From: JANRKH01 sp964351245
GTDB lineage: Bacteria; Pseudomonadota; Alphaproteobacteria; Rickettsiales; Rickettsiaceae
Assembly: GCA_964351245.1 (NCBI GenBank)
Contig: CAYGNF010000009.1
Span: 1-34,225 of the forward strand
Length of the DNA: 34,225 nt
Direction of reading: 5' to 3'
A program made the translations under genes and the position numbers. Below are positions 1 through 7,953 of the stretch, piece by piece. The first letter of the stretch is position 1; each line of letters begins with the position of its first letter. The notes beneath the pieces were generated by a model. It saw only the letters and a program-made list of their open reading frames with translations, did not search any database and was not told the DNA's origin.

Positions 1-89
1 GTGGTAAGCTCATCATAGACTATCTCAGTACCTTAAAAAAAGATCTAGCCGTCTCAAAATTAAAAAAATTTAAAAAACAGCTCATTTGA
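1..89 (+). CDS. def: Peptide deformylase, 3' end only (partial)
   Basis: Only the last 28 codons and the stop are in the window, read in the frame that begins at base 3. The visible tail contains GKLIIDYLSTLKK followed by a lysine-rich end. This resembles the C-terminus of peptide deformylase just after its HEXXH metal site (family pattern: HEIDHLxGxLFIDxLSxLKR). The TGA stop at 87-89 shares a base with the ATG of fmt at 89, and def-fmt is a very common pair. Deformylase removes the formyl group from new proteins, the reverse of what fmt adds to the initiator tRNA. The catalytic motifs lie outside the window, so the call rests on the tail and the neighbour. Confidence 0.7.
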   Translation, partial: GKLIIDYLSTLKKDLAVSKLKKFKKQLI

Positions 90-1009
90 TGCAAGGCACA
101 AAAAAAAATATTATTTTTATGGGTACTCCGGCATTTGGGGCTCCGGCACTGGAGCTACTAATTCAAGAGCATAATGTTGTAGCCGTATTTACTAGCCCTC
201 CCAAGCCTTGTGGTAGACGACTGCAGATACAAAAAACCCCAATACATCAAGTAGCAGAAAAAAATAATATCCAGGTATATTCACCAAAAACTTTAAGAAA
301 CGAAGAAGTACTTAGACTTATCAATTCAATAGACGCTGATATTATAGTGGTTTGCGCATATGGCTTTATTATTCCACCAAAAATTCTAGAAGCAAAAAAA
401 TATGGATGTGTTAATCTCCATCCCTCAAAGCTACCAAGATTCAGGGGTGCAAGCCCCTTGCAACATACAATCATAGAAGGAGATAATACATCTGCGATAT
501 GTATAATAAAAATGGATGCAGGGATTGATACAGGGCCAATTTTAGCGCAACACGATTTTGTTTTGCCAAAAAGACCTGCTCTCTCTTGGCTTCATGATTA
601 TACTGCGCATAATGGAGCAGACATACTCAGTAAAGCAATATCGAGTATAGAATATATTACTCCAGTACTGCAATCTACAGAAGGTGCAACATATGCTAAT
701 AAATTATCCAAGGAAGATTCTTACATTAATTGGAAGATGAGTGCTGAAAAAATAGATTCCAAGATCAGAGGATATGTATCATGGCCTGGCAGCATCACAA
801 AAAGCAATCTGGGAGACATTAAAATCATAGAAGCCAGGAGTATATCACTAAATCATAACAATAACCCTGCGGCGATACTTGATCATAATGATCTGATTAT
901 TGCATGCGGAGAACATGCTATACAAATCGACATATTGCAACTGCCGGGCAAAAAAACTATGGATACGCGCAATTTCTTGAATGGGCATAAATTAGAATGG
1001 CTTGCCTAA
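89..1009 (+). CDS. fmt: Methionyl-tRNA formyltransferase
   Basis: Transfers a formyl group from 10-formyl-tetrahydrofolate to Met-tRNA(fMet) in the cytosol, for translation initiation. The N-terminal formyltransferase domain opens with IIFMGTPAFG. It carries the catalytic set Asn109 and His111 (in NLHPSKLPRFRG) and Asp147 (in DAGIDTGP), matching the N/H/D triad of the family. The C-terminal tRNA-binding domain (from about residue 205) has ANKLSKED, INW and SWPGS. At 306 residues it is a normal length. I chose the ATG at 89, which overlaps the def stop (TGATG), over an in-frame TTG at 86; this suggests translational coupling to def. Confidence 0.95.
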   Translation: MQGTKKNIIFMGTPAFGAPALELLIQEHNVVAVFTSPPKPCGRRLQIQKTPIHQVAEKNNIQVYSPKTLRNEEVLRLINSIDADIIVVCAYGFIIPPKILEAKKYGCVNLHPSKLPRFRGASPLQHTIIEGDNTSAICIIKMDAGIDTGPILAQHDFVLPKRPALSWLHDYTAHNGADILSKAISSIEYITPVLQSTEGATYANKLSKEDSYINWKMSAEKIDSKIRGYVSWPGSITKSNLGDIKIIEARSISLNHNNNPAAILDHNDLIIACGEHAIQIDILQLPGKKTMDTRNFLNGHKLEWLA

Positions 1010-1034
1010 TATAAACACTTTTATCAAAGAATAG

Positions 1035-1065
1035 TACCAAATCCGATAATTTAATCTGGTATTTT
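1035..1065 (+). terminator. Weak hairpin plus T-run after fmt
   Basis: TACCAAAT (1035-1042) and ATCTGGTA (1054-1061) form an 8-bp stem with one mismatch, followed by TTTT at 1062-1065. It lies between two convergent genes, 26 bases after the fmt stop. It could be a weak intrinsic terminator, but the stem is AT-rich and the T-run is short. Confidence 0.3.
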
Positions 1066-1098
1066 ATAAGATTAAATCCTGATTGGTAGAGTCCGGGC

Positions 1099-1620
1099 TC
1101 ACGTAACTATTGTGGATAATTTGTGCTTAGATGCGAGCATCATATAATGAGATGTTGTATCTGTGATAAGAAATCTTTCGTCATCACCTATATAACGCAC
1201 AAATTTTGCAGGTCTCCCGGCCCATAATTCTTTAGATTTAATGACTTTGCCTGGAGTCACTAAGGACCCTGCTGCTACAAAAGCATAAGATTCTATAATC
1301 ACATTATCCATGATAATAGAGCCCATACCTATAAACGAATCATCATGTAAATTGCAAGCATGTAGCAGACAAAGATGTCCTATAGTCACTCTATCGCCTA
1401 TTGTACAGGGGCCATTAAGCCTTGAAGTATGTATCACTGTGCCATCTTGAATATTCACTTGCCGGCCTACATATACTGGTGCTACATCTCCTCTGATCAC
1501 ACTATTGTACCACACGCTAGAATCTGCAGCTATGTGAACATCCCCAATAATACTCACTCCAGCTGCTATAAAAACACTAGGATGAATTTGCGGCGCTTTG
1601 TTCTCGTAATTTAATATCAT
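1099..1620 (-). CDS. Gamma-carbonic-anhydrase-like left-handed beta-helix protein
   Basis: A 173-residue protein built of hexapeptide repeats (for example VSIIGDVHIAADSSVWYNS), forming a left-handed beta-helix that should trimerise. Three histidines fit the gamma carbonic anhydrase zinc site: His64 (TVIHT), His82 (GHLCLLH) and His87. GDRVTIGH, FIGMGSIIMD and the WAGRPAKFVR tail match the CaiE/PaaY/YrdA-type subgroup, in which hydratase activity is not always shown. Carbonic anhydrase or a related metal-dependent role is inferred. It lies four bases downstream of the solute-binding protein on the same strand and is probably cotranscribed with it. No signal peptide is seen, so it should be cytoplasmic. 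Confidence 0.85.
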   Translation of the reverse strand: MILNYENKAPQIHPSVFIAAGVSIIGDVHIAADSSVWYNSVIRGDVAPVYVGRQVNIQDGTVIHTSRLNGPCTIGDRVTIGHLCLLHACNLHDDSFIGMGSIIMDNVIIESYAFVAAGSLVTPGKVIKSKELWAGRPAKFVRYIGDDERFLITDTTSHYMMLASKHKLSTIVT

Positions 1621-1624
1621 TGCT

Positions 1625-2470
1625 CTAATATTCTATTATATTATATTTATGATATAGTGTTTTTAGATATTTACTATTCTTCATAGAGATAGTCTCGTCT
1701 GTGATGATTTTAGCATATCTATAGCTTCTTGGATTTGCTCTACTAAATGCTATATAAATTTTAGTAGGAATAGGGCTAATATATCCAACATTTTTAATAT
1801 TTTTTTGGACTCCATTCACTGTAGCATAATCTCGTAGTACATTCTCATCTTCAATATACACCGAAATATTACCACCCATAAGTTTTTTGATATTATCACC
1901 CACAGGATCTTCTTTGCTAGAGAATGCAAAAGATTCAGGATCGGAAAGATAATTTGAGTAAATATAGGATTTCAGCTCTAAAGGATATGAATATCCATCA
2001 ACTAAGCCAATAATTCTACCAGATAAAGATGGGATACCGTCATAAAACCAATTATTGTCTGAGTCAACAAAGGCAGCAACTTGTGAATATGCCTGACTAA
2101 CGGATGGAAATCTAGCTTTAATTTCATCTATATTTGCTCCAAATACACCATCTATCACTCCTGTCTGTAAATGCTTTAATGCCTTTTCCCAAGACATTAT
2201 TTGGTAATCTATTTCTATACCGTGCTTTGCAAAGGCTTTTCTTGCCAGCTCGACTAACATACCCTCCCGATCACTGTGAGGTTTGCATGCATATGGGCAG
2301 TAATAATCAGATACTATCACTAATTTTGTTTGGGGCGGGAGCTCTTGTTGTGCCGGACTTTTTGTTGATGGTGCTGCATGTTTTGCTGCATTAATAGAGC
2401 CTATAGTGATCAATATATAAAAAAACACTAATCCTGATGCTTTTACAAAAAATGAGGCTTTATTTTGCAT
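1625..2470 (-). CDS. Periplasmic solute-binding protein, family 3 type
   Basis: A 281-residue protein with a clear Sec signal peptide: a short basic start, a hydrophobic core at residues 11-27 and a probable cut after SINA (28). The rest resembles bacterial extracellular solute-binding proteins of family 3: a beta-strand LVIVSDYYCPYAC, then REGMLVELARKAF, then YQIMSWEKALKHLQTGVIDGV, where ligand-binding proteins usually have PWxRxLxxLxxGxxD. Proteins of this type bind amino acids or other small polar ligands for an ABC transporter. No permease or ATPase gene is nearby, so the partner and ligand are unknown. Two cysteines at about residues 58 and 62 may form a disulfide. Confidence 0.75.
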   Translation of the reverse strand: MQNKASFFVKASGLVFFYILITIGSINAAKHAAPSTKSPAQQELPPQTKLVIVSDYYCPYACKPHSDREGMLVELARKAFAKHGIEIDYQIMSWEKALKHLQTGVIDGVFGANIDEIKARFPSVSQAYSQVAAFVDSDNNWFYDGIPSLSGRIIGLVDGYSYPLELKSYIYSNYLSDPESFAFSSKEDPVGDNIKKLMGGNISVYIEDENVLRDYATVNGVQKNIKNVGYISPIPTKIYIAFSRANPRSYRYAKIITDETISMKNSKYLKTLYHKYNIIEY

Positions 2471-2514
2471 CCATACTCTTCTAAACTAGTTTAAATAATA
2501 TATATTTAACTTAT

Positions 2515-3237
2515 ATGAAAATCGAAGATGAAGGAATCATTTTATCACAAAGACAGATGCAAGAAAATATGCTGTTGCTCAAAATCCTATCCAGGAATCA
2601 CGGCGTATGCTCTGGTATCGCAAAAAATGTTAAGTCATCAAAAAGATATGATTATCAAGCATGTAGTTTAGTAAAATTTGAGAGGTTTGTAAGGCTTGAA
2701 AACCAGCTAGGTGTATTATGTTGCCATAAAATTAGATCTTTTCAAGGAGAGATAATATCATCAAAAATCAATCTTTATAAATTTAAGAATTTAGCGAATT
2801 TAATATTGTCGTCGTTTAGAGAATATGAATCTCATGTTGATATTTTCTGCTTTATGGAGGATTTCCTATCTTCATTAGATAAAGTTTCATGGCTCAAATA
2901 TTGCAACTACGAATTTGGAATACTAAAAAATGCTGGATATGCCTTAGATTTATCTCGCTGCGCAGTATCAGGCACTTCCGAAGATTTAGCATTTGTCTCA
3001 CCTAAATCCGGCAAAGCAGTCTCTAAAAAATGCGCCGAAGGCTACGAGCACCTCCTTCTAACATTACCTAATTTCTTACACAAAAAAATTGAACCATTAT
3101 CACAAAGTGAGGTTTTAGCAGCGTTAGATCTTACCGAATATTTCTTTAAAAGATACATATGGCTCAAACAAGACTCTGGAATTAATGGTGCAGATAGAAC
3201 CATCCTGAGATCTATAGCTGCCCAGATTGCAAGCTAA
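2515..3237 (+). CDS. recO: DNA repair protein RecO
   Basis: RecO works with RecR, also encoded in this window, to load RecA onto SSB-coated single-stranded DNA at gaps and to anneal strands. The N-terminal OB-fold is visible in DEGIILSQRQMQENMLLLKI and HGVCSGIAKNVKSSKR, followed by a helical domain containing YEFGILKNAGYALDLSRCA, the usual RecO core pattern. Length is 240 residues, typical. The zinc-finger cysteine set of some RecO proteins is not complete here. The gene stands alone, divergent from the solute-binding protein and convergent with the ISC operon. No clear Shine-Dalgarno sequence precedes the ATG. Confidence 0.88.
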   Translation: MKIEDEGIILSQRQMQENMLLLKILSRNHGVCSGIAKNVKSSKRYDYQACSLVKFERFVRLENQLGVLCCHKIRSFQGEIISSKINLYKFKNLANLILSSFREYESHVDIFCFMEDFLSSLDKVSWLKYCNYEFGILKNAGYALDLSRCAVSGTSEDLAFVSPKSGKAVSKKCAEGYEHLLLTLPNFLHKKIEPLSQSEVLAALDLTEYFFKRYIWLKQDSGINGADRTILRSIAAQIAS

Positions 3238-3302
3238 TTATGATAATATCTATGGTATCACGGCATATTTATAATAATGCACTATTAGTGTAGCAATTAA
3301 AC

Positions 3303-3629
3303 TTATATATTTCTTGTCGCATATGGGATTTTAAATCTAATACCTTCTATTTCTTTATTGATTATAATCTGGCAACCTAAGCGAGAAGTTTCCTTCAGAC
3401 CGAATGCAAGATCTAACATATCTTCTTCTGCCTCTTCTGCGGGTGGCAACTTATCGAAATATTCTTTATCTTCTACAATTACATGGCATGTGGAGCATGC
3501 AAGCGAGCCTTCGCAAGCGCCTTCTAAATCTACATCATGGTTCTTTGCAACCTCTAAAACAGATAGACCGTCTTGCGCATCTATCTCTATTTCTTCATCA
3601 TTTTCTACTATAAATGTTATTTTGGTCAT
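3303..3629 (-). CDS. fdx: 2Fe-2S ferredoxin of the ISC system (adrenodoxin type)
   Basis: A 108-residue ferredoxin with the cluster ligands Cys39, Cys45, Cys48 (CEGSLACSTC) and Cys86 (RLGCQ), the C-x5-C-x2-C...C pattern of adrenodoxin/ISC ferredoxins. It supplies electrons for cluster assembly on IscU. It is the last gene of the minus-strand ISC operon, 14 bases after hscA, as in many proteobacteria. Acidic residues around DKLPPAEEAEEDML are typical of the partner-binding face. It ends convergently with recO. The cluster call is certain; the exact reductase partner cannot be seen. Confidence 0.95.
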   Translation of the reverse strand: MTKITFIVENDEEIEIDAQDGLSVLEVAKNHDVDLEGACEGSLACSTCHVIVEDKEYFDKLPPAEEAEEDMLDLAFGLKETSRLGCQIIINKEIEGIRFKIPYATRNI

Positions 3630-3643
3630 ATGGTATATTAAAT

Positions 3644-5398
3644 CTATAAAAGTTGATTAATGTCTCTGCCAGATAAATACTCAGTCAGAGATTTATTGAT
3701 AATTCTATTAATAAAACTTTCTGCTACTTGATTAAAAACAACAAAGTCTCTTTCTAATTCCTTAAAAGTTAAAATATCTAGTTTTTGAGTTAAGTCATTA
3801 CTTTTTTGTACTAATATCTTTGTATCATTATTATCTTGAGAGATATCATCTCTGATCAATGGCTCTAGGGCTTTTATTGTAGCTTTAATATCTTGCCTTA
3901 ACTTCAGCATTTGCGCTTGCTCTCTATCACTTGCTACATTATCCATAGCAGATTTCAGCATATGATATAAATCTGTATTACTGAGTCCAAAAGTGGGTTT
4001 AATTTCAAGATCAATCTTTTGACCTGAAGCTAGCTCTGATGCATGCACCGAAAGCAGTCCGTCTACATCTATCTGAAAGGTTACCTCTACTTCTATTTTG
4101 CCAGCTCGTTGCGGTGGAAGATTTTTTATTGAAAATCTTGCAAGAGACCTGCATAGTGAAGCGAGCTCTCTGTCACCTTGGATAACATGAAATTCTATAC
4201 CTGTCTGCCCGTCTATATGCGTGGTAAATTTTTTAGTAAAAGAAGAAGGAATTGGAGTATTTCTGGGAATAATAATGTCTACAAGGCCTCCCATCAATTC
4301 TATCCCAAGTGATAATGGTACAAGATCTATTATTGGATTTAAAGATTTTGAATATAGATTCCATCCCTGCATCCCTGCCCCAAGTGCCACTATTGTATCT
4401 GGATTATGATTTGATATTATCTCGATTCCCACAAAAGCTTCTGCAATTTTTTTGGAAACTATGTTAGGCCTTGTTGACCCTCCTACTAAAAGAATTCCGT
4501 CTAATTGTATAAAATTGCTCGCACGATGAAGTTTTTGGCATATTTTAATAGTTTTATCTATAACATAGCTTATAGCCAAATCAACTTCGGCTGGTAACAG
4601 GCTAATTCCATCTATCTCTTTTGCTGTTTCTTTGATATATTTTGCTTTTTGCAAGAAGGCTCGTGTTGTCACTTCTTCCTTGGATATACTATACTTATCT
4701 GCGAGTAATTTTGCTACTTCATAATCTATATCATCTCCTCCTAGTGATGCATCACCCCCTAAAGCTTCTGCTTTAAATACACCATTGTTAATCGATATTA
4801 TGGAGACGTCAAAAGTACCTCCCCCAAGATCATAAACCATGTAAGACCCCTCGGCCTTTGAATCAAGTCCGTAGAAATAGCATGCCGCAGTAGGCTCTGG
4901 AATCAACCTTACAACCTCAATCCCCGCAAGACTTGCCGAGTGTTTGACCATAGATTTTGCATTATCATCAAAATAAGCCGGCACTGAAACTACTGCTTTT
5001 TTTACCTCCTGAACAAGTCTAGATTCCGCTGCTGACTTTAATCTAGAAAAAATTATTGAGGCGACTTCTATTATATGTATTTTTTTTTCATCTAGCATCA
5101 TGTATAGACCGCCTTCTTCTTCATACAAGATGGATTTGAGATCGCTATTTATAATTGATGAATCGATAATGTCTTGATAATTTTTACCGAATAATCTTTT
5201 GATAGATTTGATTTTATGCCCTGATATTTCTAGCTCTGAAGATAAAAGAGGATTATTCCCTGATATCGAAATTAATTCTACCCCCTCAATTGAACCTATA
5301 GAGATTAAAGAGTTGGTAGTACCAAAATCTATTCCTACGATTATTTCTTTTGATTTTTCTTGGGCTTCTTTCTGAGGATCTACTATATCTAATAGCAT
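3644..5398 (-). CDS. hscA: Fe-S assembly Hsp70 chaperone HscA
   Basis: An Hsp70-family ATPase specialised for releasing clusters from IscU. The nucleotide-binding domain starts with VGIDFGTTNSLIS (about residues 21-33), then VPAYFDDNAK, VYDLGGGTFDVSI and ILLVGGSTR. The interdomain region PLSLGIELMGG and a beta-type substrate domain follow. At 584 residues it is a little shorter than E. coli HscA (616), mostly in the C-terminal helical lid. Assignment to HscA rather than DnaK rests on its place between hscB and fdx. Its start overlaps the end of hscB by 10 bases. It should bind the LPPVK motif seen in the IscU encoded upstream. Confidence 0.95.
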   Translation of the reverse strand: MLLDIVDPQKEAQEKSKEIIVGIDFGTTNSLISIGSIEGVELISISGNNPLLSSELEISGHKIKSIKRLFGKNYQDIIDSSIINSDLKSILYEEEGGLYMMLDEKKIHIIEVASIIFSRLKSAAESRLVQEVKKAVVSVPAYFDDNAKSMVKHSASLAGIEVVRLIPEPTAACYFYGLDSKAEGSYMVYDLGGGTFDVSIISINNGVFKAEALGGDASLGGDDIDYEVAKLLADKYSISKEEVTTRAFLQKAKYIKETAKEIDGISLLPAEVDLAISYVIDKTIKICQKLHRASNFIQLDGILLVGGSTRPNIVSKKIAEAFVGIEIISNHNPDTIVALGAGMQGWNLYSKSLNPIIDLVPLSLGIELMGGLVDIIIPRNTPIPSSFTKKFTTHIDGQTGIEFHVIQGDRELASLCRSLARFSIKNLPPQRAGKIEVEVTFQIDVDGLLSVHASELASGQKIDLEIKPTFGLSNTDLYHMLKSAMDNVASDREQAQMLKLRQDIKATIKALEPLIRDDISQDNNDTKILVQKSNDLTQKLDILTFKELERDFVVFNQVAESFINRIINKSLTEYLSGRDINQLL

Positions 5399-5880
5399 AT
5401 TTCTATTTTTTTATTTATTGCTTCAATGAGGTTATCGTAATACTTCAAATATACTGTATTTTTCGCAGCCTCCTTTATTATTTTTTGTTCAAAAGCGCGT
5501 GCAATAGAATTTACTGTATTTGCCCTACTCTTCTGAATTCTCTCGAAAATATTAGTCAGATTGACTAAGTCCTTTACTTTTTCTAGCGTCTCTATTTCTT
5601 CTATTAGATCTAATAAAAATATTTTATCTGTATATCCTTTTGCAGTAAGGTCATCTGCGAGATCAAGATTAAAGTTATTTTTCAAAATAAAGCACGCTCT
5701 CTGATAATCATTTTTTAGTGTCCTGTATGCCATATTCAAATCTGATACTTGTACTATATCAAGAGATTTGGATCCTGAGTCGGGATGATGTTTTTTTTGT
5801 AACTCTATATATCTTTTCTCTAAATCCTCTAAATCTATGATGAACTTAGTCTCTAGGTTAAAAATTTGATAATAATTCAT
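5389..5880 (-). CDS. hscB: J-domain co-chaperone HscB
   Basis: A 163-residue co-chaperone that stimulates HscA ATPase and delivers IscU. The J-domain contains the essential HPD tripeptide at residues 32-34 (KKHHPDSG), and the C-terminal helices for IscU binding follow. I chose the ATG at 5880 (MNYYQIF) rather than an upstream in-frame ATG at 5907, because HscB proteins begin right at the first J-domain helix and because this start gives an ATGA overlap of 4 bases with the iscA stop. The end overlaps hscA by 10 bases. These overlaps imply translational coupling along the operon. Confidence 0.92.
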   Translation of the reverse strand: MNYYQIFNLETKFIIDLEDLEKRYIELQKKHHPDSGSKSLDIVQVSDLNMAYRTLKNDYQRACFILKNNFNLDLADDLTAKGYTDKIFLLDLIEEIETLEKVKDLVNLTNIFERIQKSRANTVNSIARAFEQKIIKEAAKNTVYLKYYDNLIEAINKKIEICY

Positions 5881-6221
5881 ACGGCAAACGATTCCCCGCA
5901 TCCACATTTTGCTTTTTCATTTGGGTTATTAAATATAAAGCCAGATTTAAACTTCTCTTCAATAAAATCCATCTCAGAGCCTATTAGATACATAATTGCC
6001 TTAGGATCTATTAGCACCTTAATATCATCATGGGTGATAATTTCTTCAAATGGTCTTGGGCTATCAGCATATTCTATAGTATATGTCATCCCAGAACATC
6101 CTCCAGATTTTACCCCTACTCTTATTCCGAAAGGCCTTGTATTCCTCTGGTCAAGCAAGTATTTAATTCTTTGGGATGCTGCTGGCAAGATTTTAATTGG
6201 CTGATTATTCTTATCGCTCAT
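5877..6221 (-). CDS. iscA: A-type Fe-S carrier IscA
   Basis: A 114-residue A-type carrier with the three conserved cysteines Cys42 (SGGCSGM), Cys106 and Cys108 (KCGCGESF). It accepts Fe-S clusters or iron from the ISC machinery and passes them to target apoproteins. The N-terminus is slightly extended compared with E. coli IscA. By sequence alone it could be IscA or the related ErpA; the position between iscU and hscB favours iscA. It follows iscU by 20 bases and overlaps hscB by 4 bases. Confidence 0.93.
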   Translation of the reverse strand: MSDKNNQPIKILPAASQRIKYLLDQRNTRPFGIRVGVKSGGCSGMTYTIEYADSPRPFEEIITHDDIKVLIDPKAIMYLIGSEMDFIEEKFKSGFIFNNPNEKAKCGCGESFAV

Positions 6222-6241
6222 ATATTTGATATTCTTAACTA

Positions 6242-6628
6242 CTAGGACTTGGCAATCTTTTCTTTGTAATCCTTAATAGCGGCTTTTATTGCGTCTTCTG
6301 CCAATAAGGAACAATGAAGTTTTACTGGTGGCAATGAGAGTTCTTGTGCTATTGCTGTATTTTTTATCTCTCCTGCCTCTGTTATGCTCTTGCCTTTGAT
6401 CCACTCAGTAACAAGAGAGCTTGAAGCCACAGCCGATCCGCAGCCGAAAGTCTTGAATTTTGCATCTTCAATAATGCCTGCATCATTTACAAGTATTTGT
6501 AATTTCATAACATCCCCGCATGCTGGAGCCCCGACAAGACCAGTTCCAACTCGATTATTTTCTTTATCTAAAGATCCTACATTCCTTGGATTCTCGTAAT
6601 GATCTATTACTTTATTGCTATAAGCCAT
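6242..6628 (-). CDS. iscU: Fe-S cluster scaffold IscU
   Basis: A 128-residue scaffold on which 2Fe-2S clusters are built. All key residues are visible: Cys37 (PACGD), Asp39, Cys63 (FGCGSA), His105 and Cys106 (KLHCS), and the HscA-binding LPPVK motif at residues 99-103. The length matches E. coli IscU. It takes sulfur from IscS, encoded 62 bases upstream, and is served by HscB/HscA downstream. The start MAYSNKVIDHYENPRNVG is the family's usual N-terminus. Confidence 0.97.
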   Translation of the reverse strand: MAYSNKVIDHYENPRNVGSLDKENNRVGTGLVGAPACGDVMKLQILVNDAGIIEDAKFKTFGCGSAVASSSLVTEWIKGKSITEAGEIKNTAIAQELSLPPVKLHCSLLAEDAIKAAIKDYKEKIAKS

Positions 6629-6690
6629 ATATACCTCTTTCTATAATATTAATTGTTTCTATTATTTTGTGCTTTATAAAATATTGCATC

Positions 6691-7953
6691 TTAATGCTCC
6701 GCCCATTTTATCTTAGTTAAATCTATACCATCTTGCACCATTTCCCATAAAGGGCTCATATCTCGTAGCTTTTGGACTGAGTGCACTATAAGGGCAATCG
6801 CATATTCTACTTCTTCTTGAGTAGTAAAACGCCCAAATCCGAACCTAATTGAAGTATGCGCAAGGTCATCTGTGACTCCCATAGATCTTAAAACATATGA
6901 AGGCTCTAAAGATGCCGAGGTGCAAGCAGAGCCCGAAGATACCGCTAAATCTCTGATAGCAAGTATCATGGACTCGCCCTCAATATAAGAAAAACTAATA
7001 TTTAATATGCCTCTATATCTTGCCCTTATATCTCCATTTACAAAAACATCAGGTACTGCCGATTTAATACTATCAAGAAAATAATTACTAAGATGTTCAG
7101 TGTGCTTGTATTCTTCTTCCATGTGATTCATAGCAATTTTTGCAGCCATACCGAGCCCTACAACCAATGGAGTTGGAACTGTTCCTGATCTTATACCTCT
7201 CTCCTGCCCTCCTCCATTCACTATAGGCTGCAGCTTTACTCTTGGTTTTTTTCTAACGTATAAAGCGCCAACTCCTTTTGGACCATATATTTTATGACCT
7301 GATATACTAGCAAGATCGATATTCATCTTTTCGACGTCAATAGAGATTTTACCGAATGCTTGAGCGATATCACTATGAAACCACACGCCCCTTTCTCTAC
7401 ATATTTTTCCAATCTCTTCCAGAGGTTGAATGACTCCAGTTTCGTTATTAACGGCCATCACTGATACAAGAATAGTATTTTCTGTGATCAATGCTCTAAG
7501 TTGATCTAGATCTATAAGGCCATTCTGGAGTACATCTAAGTATGTAACATGAAATCCCTCAAGTTCTAAGTGCCTTGCGGCATCAAGAACACATTTATGC
7601 TCAGTTTGGGCAACAATAATATGGTTTTTTGAATTTTTATAAAATCTTGCAACACCTTTAATTGCAATATTATTAGATTCTGTAGCCCCTGAAGTAAAGA
7701 CTATCTCTTTAAGATTCGCATTAATCAGATCTGCAACTTCTTTTCTTGCATGCTCTACCGCAATTTCTGATTCCCATCCATATGAATGGCTTCTTGAATG
7801 AGGATTACCGAATTTTTCTGTAAAATATGGCAACATTGCATCCATTACCCTCGGGTCTACTGGAGTCGTCGATGGGTAATCAAAATATATTGGCATTTTT
7901 CTACCACCTGCCAATATTTTCTGTTTATGTTGTAATAATCTATCTATATTCAT
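6691..7953 (-). CDS. iscS: Cysteine desulfurase IscS
   Basis: A PLP enzyme that takes sulfur from cysteine and gives it to IscU and to tRNA-thiolation enzymes. The PLP lysine is Lys221 (SISGHKIYGPKG), the stacking histidine His119 (TEHKC) and the active-site loop cysteine Cys344 (SSGSACTSASLEPS). The long loop and the C-terminal end WEMVQDGIDLTKIKW are typical of group I IscS. Two starts are plausible: ATG at 7953 (420 residues, AGAAGG upstream, overlapping the previous gene by 14 bases) and ATG at 7896 (401 residues, AGGTGG upstream, closer to the E. coli length of 404). I kept the longer one, with doubt. Confidence 0.95.
   Translation of the reverse strand: MNIDRLLQHKQKILAGGRKMPIYFDYPSTTPVDPRVMDAMLPYFTEKFGNPHSRSHSYGWESEIAVEHARKEVADLINANLKEIVFTSGATESNNIAIKGVARFYKNSKNHIIVAQTEHKCVLDAARHLELEGFHVTYLDVLQNGLIDLDQLRALITENTILVSVMAVNNETGVIQPLEEIGKICRERGVWFHSDIAQAFGKISIDVEKMNIDLASISGHKIYGPKGVGALYVRKKPRVKLQPIVNGGGQERGIRSGTVPTPLVVGLGMAAKIAMNHMEEEYKHTEHLSNYFLDSIKSAVPDVFVNGDIRARYRGILNISFSYIEGESMILAIRDLAVSSGSACTSASLEPSYVLRSMGVTDDLAHTSIRFGFGRFTTQEEVEYAIALIVHSVQKLRDMSPLWEMVQDGIDLTKIKWAEH

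Noticed and set aside
5866..6204. Plus-strand open frame of 112 codons opposite iscA
   Set aside because: Antisense to iscA with its three conserved cysteines; the low-complexity Ser/Ile-rich translation is an artefact.
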